Assembly (NCBI GenBank): GCA_016801885.1
Contig: CM028898.1
Coordinates: 5,781,177 to 5,845,176, forward strand
Length of the DNA stretch: 64,000 nucleotides
Origin: Toxotes chatareus
Taxonomy: Eukaryota > Chordata > Actinopteri > Toxotidae
Direction: 5' to 3'
Positions 1-13,100 of this stretch are shown piece after piece. The notes under the pieces are model-generated. The model did no database searches. It had not been told where the DNA came from and saw only the letters and a list, made by a program, of their open reading frames with translations. Every line of letters starts with the position of its first letter. The first letter of the stretch is position 1. The position numbers and the translations under genes are program-made.

Positions 1-460
1 GGGGTCTCCCACGCCTTTCCTCGATGGCAAAACAGAATAGTGAAATGCGTATTCCGGGGCTTTTCTCATAATATTTCACAATAAAGGCTCTATCTCTCTC
101 GCTGTCCTCAGCCCCTCACAGCCCCCCCCCCCCCTGTTTTCCTCCTCCTCTCCTTTTGCGCACCAGGCTCCTCCACCCTCGGTTCTTCTATTCGCTCACT
201 GCGCTCTCATCCTCGGTGCGGCTTGTGTCTCTGCCTACTCCTGTGCGTAAGAGCGCACCGATGGATATGTAAAGTGATGCACTCCTGAAAACGCGAAATC
301 TGAGCCTGCCAATGCCTTTCTGGAAAGACGTATAGGGTGCGCAGCAGTGAGCGCGCGTTGGAGAGCAGTTAGTTAGATTACGTCAAGTTAATTTCACGGA
401 GATTGTTTTTTTTTTTTAAATTGTGTCTTTATTCTGTGTGTCTTTCTTTTGGATGATGAT
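1..460 (+). promoter_or_regulatory. shisa9: 5' flank / putative promoter and 5' UTR of shisa9
   Basis: This stretch lies directly upstream of the first coding exon. CpG dinucleotides are frequent from about 180 to 360 and continue into exon 1, in contrast to the AT-rich introns, which suggests a CpG-type promoter. A 13-base C run sits at 122-134, followed by a pyrimidine-rich stretch. I see no convincing TATA box placed against a start site, so the transcription start is unknown. Short upstream ORFs begin at 261, 277 and 312 and would lie in the leader if transcription starts upstream of them. Promoter assignment is inferred from position and composition. Confidence 0.45.
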
Positions 461-589
461 ATGTTAGTAAAGATGTTCATCAGCGCAGATGACGGTGCGT
501 TGCTATTTGGATGTATGTTTCTGGACTTTTCAGCATATCATGACCGTGCGCCTATTCTCCTCTCTCCAAGTCTTTTCGTTTCTGCATGA
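461..589 (+). other. Upstream ORF (42 codons) whose stop overlaps an ATG of the main frame
   Basis: An ATG at 461 opens 42 codons ending in TGA at 587-589. That stop overlaps the ATG at 586-588, giving an ATGA junction; ATG 586 is in frame with shisa9 and lies nine codons before the preferred start at 613. A second uORF starts at 489 and runs to 680, overlapping the shisa9 start in another frame. A third (511-543) has ten codons. All matter only if the transcription start is upstream. No peptide similarity is recognised; any role would be translational control of shisa9. Confidence 0.4.
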
Positions 590-612
590 AGTTGAACGGA
601 GGAGACAACACA

Positions 613-1127
613 ATGAGAGGGAAATACTTTCTCCTCGGTTTCTTGTTGCTCAAACTTATGGCTCTGGTGTGCAAGGCTGACGGGGAGCCAGGACTGCTCG
701 GAGGATTCGTAATGATCGCCACCTCCAACGGCTCCAGGGAGGAGGAGAGCGTGTCCGAGGAGACCCCGCACACGGAGGACAAGTGTCGGGGTTACTACGA
801 CGTGATGGGCCAGTGGGACCCGCCGTTCATCTGCAAAACGGGCAATTATCTGTACTGCTGCGGCACCTGTGGCTTCCGCTTCTGTTGCTCCTACAAGCAC
901 TCGCGGCTGGACCAGAGCACCTGTAAAAATTATGACACTCCGGTGTGGATGAAGACCGGACAGACTCCCTACAACAAAATGAACAAGATGCACGACAGCA
1001 CCAAAGACAAGACGAACTTAATTGTTTATATCATATGTGGAGTAGTGGCCATCATGGCTCTTGTGGGGATTTTCACCAAACTGGGGCTGGAAAAGGCGCA
1101 CCGGCCCCAGAGAGAAAATATGTCCAG
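613..1127 (+). CDS. shisa9: shisa9 coding exon 1 (signal peptide, Shisa domain, transmembrane helix)
   Basis: Encodes residues 1-171 and two bases of residue 172. It carries the whole extracellular part and the membrane helix. The signal peptide is rich in Leu and Phe with Arg2 and Lys4 at the N-terminus. An acidic Glu-rich linker (43-56) follows the sequon, then the eight-cysteine Shisa domain with paired CC at 82-83 and 91-92. The helix begins NLIVYIICGVV and is nearly identical to the mammalian SHISA9 helix as I recall it. The donor at 1128 is GTAAGT, phase 2. Translation through the donor hits TAA at 1129-1131, so a retained intron 1 would give a protein ending just inside the membrane at ENMSR. 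Confidence 0.96.
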
Positions 1128-4100
1128 GTAAGTCTCTCCCTCTTTCTCTCTCTCCCTCCCCTACTCTTTCTCTCCCCCTCTCTTCTTCTCTCAGTGCGCT
1201 TGTTTACAAAGAGACTAGCAGTAGTAGCCTACGCACGCAGTGGTCTGGAGCTCGCAACGTGTCTTTCTTTTCCTCATCTGCCTCTGTGAATATAAGTGTA
1301 TAACAACAACAAAGAAACTTGTGATAATATAACATCATATAGCTCAAACTTGCTTTAAATGCATTGAGCATATTATATTTCACACCCAGACTGAGGTTTC
1401 TGGGCTACCAGAACAACTTATGTCATTTTCTATGTTGAGACTCTTTATGGACAGGAGTGGATACTGCATGCTTTCTTCCCTCCAGTCTATCTATCCATTG
1501 TGATATAACATTACGTGAGCCACTCTCATCAAGCGGGGGCGGTTTCTTTCACTAGAGTAAGGCGGCATTGCGCTCCATTGTGTACGTCTGCTTTGAGATC
1601 AGTGAAAAATGCTTTTATACACCTTCATAGTGTAGTGTAATAGTCAAGAGTGTTATGTGCAATGACTGCTGCTGCAAAAAAACCCCAAAACAAACAAACA
1701 AAAATAAAAGCAGTACAAATGAAACCAAATCCTTTCCATTCATCAGGGAACCACATTTTTTACACACAGCTGCACCTCACAGTTTCATGAAAAGATGCTG
1801 TGCAGCAGTGCAGCCCAACTGAATAATTAAATTAACCATGTTATGCACAATTCCTCATGTCTGCACCCCTCATCCATCACCGCCTCTCTGTCTCTCTCTC
1901 CTCTCTTCTTCTCTCTGTCTGTCTAACAGGGCCGTCGCCAGTGTGCTGCAGGGCGGGTGTCCAGGTGAGCAGTATCGGGGGGAGGAGGCCCTAGGGATGC
2001 ATTCGCAGCACTATGTTTCCAGGGCCACAAACCTCCGTAAGTTTATTTTATTTTTCATTTTTATTGTTATTTTTGTTTAAAATGTTCTGGGAGTTTTGGA
2101 CAGCTCATTACTGGCTGTTGTGAACTGTGTATATAACTTAGAGCAGCATACGGAAGTGTGGGTGGGGTGTGTGTCAGCAAAAAGCTGCTTGTTTAAAGTG
2201 AGTTGAATATGTCCAGGTTTGTATCAGAGGCCATTATGAAGGCATTTGGAGTGATGTAAGCGTGTGAGAGATTGGGATTAAATCAGTCATCTCAGCTGGA
2301 CTCACCAAACTCATATCTGGCTGATGGTGCGTGGTCAGAAAATCCTCAAAGACAGAATATGTGCAGAGGGAGAGCACACACATCCCTGCAGGCTTTTTCC
2401 TATTTTCTTTCAAATGACAGCGTTGGGTTTTTGTTTTATCTCACACAGGCCAGATATTCATCCATTTCATAACGCGCTAGAAAGAGAATATCTGCCTGCC
2501 TTTTCTGCTGCTTTTCAAATCCAACCGTTATTCAATGTTTTATTTTGGTTCGTGCCCACATGATATAATGAGAGAGAAAGAGGGAAGTGGGAGTGTGTGT
2601 GAGTCGGTGAGGAAGTGGTGGTAGTGTGTGTGTCTGTGCAGGGGCATCTTGGGGGGGGGGGGGGGTGTTGCTGGGAGTTTGCAGGGTGGTGGTGTTGGTG
2701 GTGGGGGGTAGGATGCAGAGCGTATGATTCTGATATCTATTTCTGTTGCGTCCCATGGGTTGCTACAGTACCAAGCTTCTTTGTGTTTTTAACACCAAAG
2801 ATCAAACAGATGAATGCACACAAACACACACACACTCAAATATGTACAGACCAGTGCATACAGTGCATGCACAGACATCATACTCACAGAAACAGTCGGT
2901 ACGCAGCCTTCAGATTCCCTCAAAGTTGCATCTCCAGTCCGTCTACTTCTAGTGCAAAAACAAAAAGAAGATCTAAGATAAATTTCACCATAGACAATGT
3001 GTTTGAGACACAGAGAGATTGTACTCACTTTTGTCGTGTTAGAAGACTGTTTTTCCCTCATTTCTTGTGTTACTATCAAGCTGTACATGAATGGCACCTT
3101 TTTCAATTCCATCTGACGGCAGATGAAATCCTCCTACATCAAAAAGACTGCATGTTGGCTTTTTTTTTTTTGGGTGCATTTCATCACATTGGTGCATGAA
3201 AAAAAAAACCCCAAAACAATCTCACCATGTCATTTAATTTGGGTTTGAGTTTTTAAGTTCAGTTTTTATGAAAAATGAGAAGATTTACCAGTTGGATGAG
3301 ATTATTTTGCAATTTTCCAAAGCAATTAAACTGGCATCAAGAATTCCGACCAAATTCACATTTTTTTTTAACTACTACTATGATTCCTGATTAGTTTATA
3401 GCACCGGCAACATCCCCAAATCTCTAAATCTTTCTCCAGTTCACAGTTTATGCTTGGAAACCAATGACACAGATCTGGCTAGAAATTCTGGGAAGCTCTG
3501 TTAAGTGAGGAAGTGTACATGTAAGGAAGCATTGGGGGGGCTGAGTAACCACTTCTATTTGTGAGAATGAGATAAATATGTAATCCTACAACAGCTCCCC
3601 TGGCTAACAACAAGGTGACATAACCCTACTCAGCGTGAAGCACTACGCCCACAGACACCATCACCATCATGATGAGAGCACATCTCATGGATAAGGGGGA
3701 AAGAAAGGTTGCATTCATTAAAGCGGTTTGAGAGAAAGGGGGGTTCTAAGTCTAAAAAAAAGCTCTAGCAGGAAAAGAGATACATAACATTTGGAGTAAG
3801 AGCTGGTTTTCACACAAGCCTTTTTTCTCTCCTCTCTGTGGGAGAGATGAGATAGCAGGGTGGCCTATCACCTGAGTGGCCAATAGGACACTGCTGTGAA
3901 ATAGCGATTATTCTTTGCAATGTGGAACCTGCTCCCCTGAACCCCCTAATCCTTTGGCTTGTGGGTAATCATGCGGAATGTTATTAACCTCTATGATCTG
4001 GCGGGATCCTCCCCGACAGCCACCTGATTGGTTTATGGGTCCCCTCAGTTGGAGAGGGAAGGCGATTTATCACGGGGGCACGGGGAGGGGGTTGCAGGAG

Positions 4101-7100
4101 AGGAGAGGAATTAGATATGGATTTGCTGGATATGGACATGTTATTCTTGTTTTAAGTGATTAACAGAAGATAAATTCACTGAAAATGGTGAGATGATTTT
4201 TCATTAAGCATGTCACTCTGAATGCGAAGGACAGATGAGAGAAAGACAGAAGAAGAATGAAGAGAGCGGTAATTGCAATGTAAAGATAAGTGTTTGGGTT
4301 AAAAGGGCCATGTGCATGTGCACACGGTGCGCACGGAGGGAGTTTGTTCAGATATAGAGCAAGATTGTGCTGGAAAATCTATTTTTAGTGCAAACCACAT
4401 ATTGATTATAGCTTATGGCCAGATTGCCCTATTACTGGCATCAATGAATCTGGTCTGGCAGGTCTGTGCTTCTTATATAGGAGAAAATTCCTTTGGGCCT
4501 CATGCGACTGTCAGTCACAGAACGCTATTTGTCTGTAAAGGAATCACTGATGACCAGCACTGCTGTATCATTTATATGGTTTCCCCTGAGTGCATCTGCC
4601 AACAGAGGTATAGACCAGCAAGTGAAGCCGCTGTGCCCAGTGTGTGCTTTGCCGTGTTTTGATAAGTCACAATTGTTATCGCATGTGCCATGCAAGTGAG
4701 AGATGCACAGTATCAATTAGTAATACAAAAGCCTGAGGTTTGTGTTTGTTATGCTGGGGGCCCCATGGGAACCCAGCAGGCACCCCCGCAACCTGCTGCA
4801 TATTAAAAATGGACACTTTGGTTGCTTTGTGAACCAGAACCAGCCAGCCCACCAATTCCCCAACTGGGCCGGCTCTCAGACTTTCATGTCATCTCAAAAC
4901 CCAGAGACTTCGTTTGAATCCTTAAAAGGCTGAAACTCCCAGGTCTCTTCACTTTCAGCATCAAAGAGCTGAAGAGACAAAGACGGGATGAATGGAGGAA
5001 GAGGGGAAAAAGTGAGATCGGGGAGGGAGAGCGAACGGTACAAATGAAGCAAACATCTAGACCGATGGCAGCAACCCTGTTTTTAAGCACTGAAGAACGG
5101 GGCTTTGCATTTGTGTTTTAAATTGGTTCTCTCTTGTTTGCTTTGCCATGGAAAAGTTTGAAAACATCTTGAGCCATTTAATTCAGACATAGTTTTGAAT
5201 ACTAGAAACTAGAAGACCTGAGTATTTAAGTCAACTTGACAAAGCTGCAGCTTTTCTCGCTGTTGCAACAATTACTGTATAATCTAATGAAGAAGCCAGA
5301 TGTGAAATCTAATTGGAAAAAATAGTGGTTACGCTTGTGAATTATTACATTGAACACTTCCTCCAGACCTATATTGTTTAGTAATATTTAATTGTCATTT
5401 GGGCTATCACACTAAAGAGCTTTAGGTGGGCAGCACTATTAGTTTTATTAAGACAAAACACACACAGCTACGAGAACACATTCACACATATACACAGTAC
5501 TCTGTATTCACAACTCAATTCACCATTTGCAGGCTTAATTACCTCCCCAGCAGTTATAATCTTTTCCTAAACATTCTGAGATGGGAAGGATGAAATTTTA
5601 ATAGGTAATTGCTTCTGAGATTGCACAGGCACGAGAAAAGGCGCTGTCTGCAAAATATTCCAGCTCTGCCTTGTGACTGTGTATGTGTGTACAAATCTGT
5701 GTGTGTGTGAGCAAGTGAGGGGCGTATGCGTGTGCACAGTATGGAAGCATGTATTTGTGCACAGCGCAGGCCTGTCAAAAGGAGCTGTGCATATCCTTCG
5801 TTAAAAGTAGGTGACTGTGTGACCTTGTCTTCCCAGCTGTCATCTGAGCCTTCAGTGTGTCACCTCTGATTGCAGAGTGTCAAGAGTGGAAAGAGGAGCT
5901 TCAGCTAGTGAACCTACACGCAGCAGCGCAGGCCACAGAAACAAGCAAAGAGAGGCTGTGAAAGAGAAAATGACAGAGCTGGAGGTAGTTATCTGTGAGG
6001 CGTCACTCCAGCTCCCGCTCCGTTTGAAGCTCAGCTTCTGTCCTCGTGTTCAAACAGGCAAGAAAAGCAGGTGGAGTTGAAGTTCCGTCCCCGAGTTTGT
6101 CTTTCAGGCTCATAAACCGTTGGAGTGACAGAAAAGCTTCCACTATATCTACAGCTAGTTTTTCTTTGATCCAAACTATTGAGGAAAATGTTCGCTCGTT
6201 CCATTTTTTAAAAAATTGACATACTTGCATTCACACTGCCTGTTTACAAGAAAACAAAGCTTGTCACACACAGAAAGCGACACAGATACTCCAGCAACTT
6301 AAGAAACTCAAACACAAAAATGTAATGTCTGCTATATCATCCTGGATTTGGCTGTACCACATGCCACCACACAGGTGTTTTTAACCAGAAAATTCAAATT
6401 TGGGAAAGAAGCAAACAAATGCAGAAATCAACTGCTGTCTTGTTCTTTGTACACATTGCTCTTCAGTGATTACAGTTAGAGTTAATCACAGTGACAGATC
6501 CACTGTGCTACAAAATAAAAACCATTCCATGTTTCAGCAGCTGGATTCTTTCAATGTGAAGCAACCACAATTCAGAGAAACTGTCTGAGTCAGTCAAAAC
6601 AAACATGCCCCCAAACATGCTCTGCTACAAGACTTAAAACCTTATAACTTTCAAAACTGCCAGCAAACACATTAAAAGAAATTAAATTAGCTGTTGAGAC
6701 CCGAATTCCTGGTCAAATTGCCATTAGCAGAACTGCATCTTAGGACACATTTGGATTCAGCCACTTTGGAAATGATAATGTACTTGATAAGTGAATGCTA
6801 TTATCTTGTGTGACGTTTTGGCAAAAAGATAAAACTAATCAGATTTCAGTCCTCACATTGTAACTTCGGCAACACAGAGAAGAACTGTCTGCACAAATCA
6901 CCTTTTCTTCTTGCTGTCTCTTCTGAGCATCTTGCATTTGAGGCGATTCCCTTGCGCTAAATACCCCATCACTCCTAACAAATGCCATCGCTTTCCCACA
7001 TTTTCTACATATTGCCGCAGTTATTCAGTGCCACACAAGCACTTGCATTGTTTTTACCATGAGAGTAAAGCAAAGCAGTAAATGAGGCTACAACAAGCAA

Positions 7101-10100
7101 CAAGGCAAAGAAACAGTAAGTTACAGGCCCAGATTCTGAGAAACATCAGCCGCGACTCCTCCTCCTCTCCAGGGCCTCATTCCTGCACCTTCTCTCTGCC
7201 TAATTATCTTAATGTGAGGCCCCTCGGCAGCCCAAGGACACCATTAGATTCCTGTTTATTAGAGCTCTGGGGCCGCACAGCCGGAAAGCACCGAACAACG
7301 ACAGACATTCACTCAGTTTAGGCACATAGGGAGGCCTGGGCCAGGGAGGTGTCAACACAGCCTCAGGAGGGATGGAGACTGGAACTGAGGACAAGCAGGA
7401 GAAAAGAGGCAAAAAAAGATTTTGGAAAATGAGGAAAGAGAAATAGAAAAACTTGAGAAATAAATGTGTTTTTAGATTACTTTCTGAAATCTTAACGAAG
7501 CAGCATGTGACCATGCCATGGTTCTGTTATTGAACATCGGCTTCACTGTGGAAAGATAATGTAAACTGGAACAAGTGCTCACTCTGTGGACAGTTAAACA
7601 CATCAAACAGTATTTTAAAGGGCAGAGAGAGAGAGTGGTGTAATGCATGCCACCCATCCTTTTCTGTCCTTAGTGTTTTGCATCTTGCAGTTCGTAATTT
7701 CCCATCTTGTCACTGAGGTGTTGTAATAAAAGAAGCAATAGGGACGGTGAATATCTTAACTTCTAATCAGCCGACCCCCCCTTCTTGACAACACCCACCC
7801 TCCTCCCGAATATTAATCAGTTCATTTACTCCCAGGAAGCCACATCTTGCATTTGACAGGTAATTATGTCTGTGTGTGTGTCTGCGTGTGTGTGTTTGCA
7901 AGTGTCCAAGTCTACATTCACTCACAAGCTCAATATATACGCCTGTGTAAGCTCATGCAGGCATATGTCAGCTGCAAAACTTGTGGTGCGCTTCAGTTAA
8001 ATCCTGAGTGCAAAGAGCAATATTACAGCCATCTATCTTCATCCATTTCAGTCTCATTTACATTTGACTATCTGTAATGATACAGCACTCGCAGGCAGTC
8101 ATGGGATAAGCACACAGACCTCCCATCTGTATGTTTGAACAGGTGGTTATCACCACTGGTTTCTAATTAACTGCTACACTGACTCTTCTTAATCGACTAT
8201 TCAAATTAATGAGTCAAGCCTTTTGCAAATATTAGAATTATTTTCTGTCTTTTGAACTCACACAAAAATGTAATTATTACTAAAAACATAACTGTAAACA
8301 GTTTTCAAGATATTCTTTTTTTTTTTTTGTAATTCAGGCTGTGTTTAAATTTCAAGAGGTATTTGGCTCAGTGCATGCATCCTTAGATTTCTCATTGCAG
8401 TGGAGGAGCTGTTCAGGAAGCAGCTATGATCCTTTTAACAATAACAAGCTCACTGTAAGACATAGAGTGAAGCAATCACATAGTGGCATTATAAGTCTAT
8501 TTATGCCCCCTAACATGTAGCTGTGTTACGCTGTGTGAAATCCCCAGTAATCTGCAGCTATTGTCACACAGTTTTCCTTTTTATACTATTTCTAATGGGG
8601 AAACAGAACTCTAATCTTCTATGCTGCCGACAATAATAGTATATATATATTCCTGCCACTCGCCAGCAGTGTTCCAGCTGTGTTCTATTAGTATTCACAG
8701 TGGAAGCTCTCCTCTCATGGAGTACATCAGTGATAACCAACCTTGGGACTTGTATTGCAGGGGGCACTTCTGCAGTTGCCAGGGGGGTACATGGGAAGAC
8801 TATGGAGTAGTACAACTAATTTGACCCAAAAAAAAAAAGAAAAAAAAGAAAATTGGAATCAGGGCAGCATGGTGGTGCAGTGGTTAGCACTGTCGCCTAA
8901 CAGCAAGAAGGTTTTAGAAGGTTCTGGTTTGAATCTGGGCCAGGGTTTTTCTGTGTGGAGTTTGCATGTTCTGCCCATGGTTGCATGGGTTTTGGCTTCG
9001 TCCCACAGTCCAGAGATATGCAGACTAGGTTAACTGGCGACTCTAAATTGTCCTCAGGTGTGCCAAAGTTGGCACCTGATGACCACAGGCTGTGATAGAG
9101 AATTCTTGAAAACTAGTTCCTGCCACCTGTAGTACAAGCTTTCAGACTTGACCAAACCAACCCGAACACTGTGTAAAAAGTACTGTAACGATAGTGTTTG
9201 TATAGTGTTAAATGACATCCAGTTTAAAATCTCTATTACTGGTTGTGTCAATGCAGCGGTACTTGAGTTCCTCTATCTGGGCTGTAAGGGCATATCTGAA
9301 AAAACACAAAAGACTGAGAACCACTGGAGTACATCTTATCGCACTCACAGCATTATAGGAGCTAAGCTGTGCACTGGCCACTCACTCCTCCATGTGTGAG
9401 CGTTTTGAAAGTCTTGGCTTTGGAAGAGAACAGTCTGTTTTGGATGAACAGGCCAAAGCAACAGATCATTTCCCATGTCCCTAAAGTGCTGAAGGCTCTT
9501 TTTTCTTTTTCTCTTCCTTATGCACATATTATGCATATGGACACCAAAAAGCGCCCACACGTGTACGGTCTCCATATACACACATATATTCCATTCCAGG
9601 CTTGTGTTTCACACACGGCTCGAGGGCAGGTAGCAGATTTGCTTGGCTAGCTGACTGATGCCACCAGCGATGCTAAGTCACAGGCAGGGAAAGCGAATGC
9701 TGGGAGCACAATTGTGAAACCCCACCTTCCCCATGCACCATCCATGCCATCCCTCCCCACACATACACACCCATCACCAAACCCAGGGTGGCGGTCTTGA
9801 GAGAGCTCCACCTCTTTCTCTCTCTCTTGCCTGCGGGCTTCAGTATGGCCTGGCTCGCTCACCACCCTGCCCTGAGGAGGCAGGGGCACATTGGCAGCCT
9901 TCCCCACCACTCACCCTCCCATCCTCATGCATACATATGGACACATGCAAACACTGAAACACACAAACTCGTGGACAGGCTTACAGCCCCCGCTCCCACC
10001 ACCCCCCATCCTGCTGGGCGCTGGCCCATGGATAGGGGACATGTGGCTGGGGTGAAATGCGTCACGATGCTGGGCTCTCACTCCGACAGATCTTGTGCCT

Positions 10101-13100
10101 GTATGCCTGCCTGCAAATTACCAGCCTGGAATGCCTCACAAAAACAGAGAAGGAGTTTTGTTTTCCACCCCTCTGATTGCAGCAATCCCTGCTCTCAGCT
10201 CTCCTTGGCTTTTCTCATAGCATTTCTAGTCTCTTATGGCTGTAGTTGGCCACAGAATCTGCTCTTCTCTCTACTCCTGGTGTTGTTTTTGTTGCAGTTT
10301 CTAGATGAGATTCTCTCCATTTTCCCCAAAGTGTCAGAAATGTGTCTGCGTGTGTGTGCAGCCATTTGCACTATATGTATGCAACAGGCTTAGAATGCGC
10401 TGAAAAATATGTTCACATTGGTGCATTGCATAGACTCTGTGTTGTGAGACTGGGAAGGAGTGGAGTCTACAACTGAACAGCAAATCTCCTTCCTTAGAGG
10501 ATTCAGACCCTGAGATCAAACTTTTTTTTTTGTTTGTTTCAGGAGCTTTTCTTTGGGGAAAGGTCAAGTGTTGTCTTTATTTATTTCATCCACACATAAC
10601 CTGACACTGTTAGTGAAATCATCACACAGCAAGAATCACCTCAGTGTCAAAGAAGAGACTCAAGGAGAGCACACCAAAAGAATATTTAACTTTATCAGTA
10701 AGACTTTCCACTATTCTTGCTCCCAAACCTTTTAAAAGGCAGATCCACTAGAAACACTTGCACATAGTGTGAAATGTGGTTCAGAGAATATGGTTATGGA
10801 GCTTTCTCTGTGGGAAAAGGAAAGAAAACAGCTGTAGAGCTTAAATTAACAACAGTTACAATGGATTGCAATGGTGACCCATTTTCACAGCATTAAAGGA
10901 ATAGTTTGACATGTTACAAAATATGCTTATTTGCTTTCTTGCCAAGAGTTAAATGAGAGAACTGATACCACTCTGATGTCTGATGTTATATATAAAACTA
11001 CAGCCGGCAGCCAGCTATATTATCTTAGCAGAAAGACTGGAAACATGGGGAAACAGCCACTGGTTGCCTGGAAATCTCATGATAATGACAAGATTTAGGG
11101 AAGTCATCGCTTCCAGCCAGTTTTACGTTTCGGTTTTTGTACTAATTCAAAAAAATGAGACATAAAATGTGAATTAGTGAGCCTTATAGGTTTATAAGTC
11201 ACTATAGAAATTCAAGCATGTTGAAAATTCCATGCATGCCATTAATCCTTCCACATAAATAAATAATATTTATGTGTATTATCAATTTCAAAGCTGATGG
11301 TTTAGATCCTTTCTTGCCAAAAGTGAAGTGAACCTGTTGATTCAATATGGAAATCTGGATTGTTTTGCTGCCCTTTCATTGAGCACCATGTTTTGCCTCA
11401 TTCATATATGCAAATGCACCATTTCAGTATCTTCTCATCAGATCACAGTCAGCAGCATGACACTGTGTCTGCACACAAAGCAACTTAATGAGCTTCGTAA
11501 TCCCAGCGGCCCTTACCTTATTGGAAAATCAGAGAGCACATTAATTTAGGTGGCTGCCCGGTAATGTATAATATACAGTACTGTGCCTGTGATGACGCAT
11601 TCAACTTTTATTTAGCTCTATTATCGTGAGTAGAACTCCTGCATGGAGATTTAATACTTCCCTCGAGTGTCTACTCCGCAACCTATAATCATACAACTCT
11701 GTACATCTTAGAACATAGGGTAACCATCTCCGATCACACAAGAAAGGTACTTTTTCCACAGTAGAGAGATGGCAATTGCTGGCAGTGAGCAAAGGAATCG
11801 GAATTCGAGAGAAGCATAAGAGACAGACATCCAGAGGGAGAGGTACCTTTAGATGTCACTGTCAACCTCACCAGCAGGCAGCGATTGAATCAGTCCCCCC
11901 CCAGGAATCTTGGGAAATGGAAGCAGAGGGGATCTGAAACTGCCTCCCCCACCTCCCCTCCGATTCTGATATACAGAGAGTAGTTGTACATGCCAAGTCT
12001 GAAAGATAGAGACAGAGAGAGAGAGAAATAAAGTGAGGGGGCAAAAATGAGATGGCCAGAGTGCAAGTGGAGGACGGGAGATGAGAAAAGAAAGATTGTG
12101 AAACAGAAAGAAGAATGGGGCCGACAGAGGGGAGGCTGAGTGTGTTTGACGAAAGCTGGAGTGAGGAAATCTATACCGAGACCATCGATCTTTCAGGGCT
12201 CTCCTGATATGAAAGTGGGAAGGCACAGAGCAGATAGGATTCAGACAAAGCTCCCTGTTGCGTTTCACCTTCATGCACACAATGGCAACATACTTCTGTT
12301 GTGGCAATGTGGCTTCGGCGCTTTGACATTCATTTAGTCCTGAATTGGTCAAAAGCTCCTCTGAGTACAAAGTCCACATTTGCGGTTGCATCTGCGAGTT
12401 TGTTACATGTCACGTGTGAACAAACAGCGTTGATGTGAATGTGGCAGGTGCATCAGTCTTGCATGGTATGGGAAGAAGATGAGACTCTGATTTCTTATTT
12501 TAGCTGGTAGACAATGAGAAGTCAGTAGATAGGTAGGTAGAGAATTCAACAAAGGCACAGAGAGTGAGTGTGCATACTGCATGATTGTATGAATTTGGGC
12601 TAATCAGTACAAAAATGCTTGTCAGCAATTCTGAATTTGTTTTCTCTCACACACCGAATTATCATTTCTGCCAGCTTATTTTTAGGATTTATTACTACCT
12701 AGATCTTATTTGCATAGCTTTGGTCATCATTCGTGATGGTAATAATTACATTATACAAACCAAATGAACGGCTGAAATCTGGGAAACATGAGCAGTCACG
12801 TGCTCAGACTGGATTTAAACAAATATCCAGGGAGACTAATTTTCTTTGGAAGAGAAGTTGAAGGGTAAAATTATTACCCATACTGCCCATTGTAAATACG
12901 CATCACATGCACAATGATTTGTTTACTAAAAAAAAGTACACATAAAAAAAAAAAAACTTCCGACACTTTTCGAGTGTGCTCATGATGTATACATCCCTCC
13001 TACAATTAAACTTTGACCTCCTGTGTTTGCCTTAACTGTGCGCTCACCGTTCTCCAGTGCAAGGAGAGATTATTACCAATATTTTGGGTGTGCTCACTCT

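Larger units (their letters stand above)
2037..8719. other. Intron 2, proximal part: noncoding
   Basis: Mostly unique-looking sequence. It holds a G-rich block at 2641-2708, a CA-rich patch near 2818-2840, and GT-rich patches at 5690-5710 and 7870-7896. The segments 3820-4140 (with CCAAT and GTAATCAT words), 4360-4700 and 7140-7330 are compositionally balanced and lack simple repeats, so they are the better places here to look for conserved noncoding elements. No gene, RNA gene or transposon was recognised. Confidence 0.5.

Noticed and set aside
2615..3199. 194-codon open frame over the G-run
   Set aside because: It starts in GT/G-rich simple sequence encoding Val/Gly/Trp runs; no coding character.
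9788..10393. 201-codon open frame in intron 2
   Set aside because: No domain recognised; the composition reflects C-rich and CA-rich sequence. It could be revisited if transcripts are found.
11849..12391. 180-codon minus-strand open frame
   Set aside because: Overlaps purine-rich simple sequence that yields Ser/Leu/Phe runs on the minus strand; nothing recognisable.
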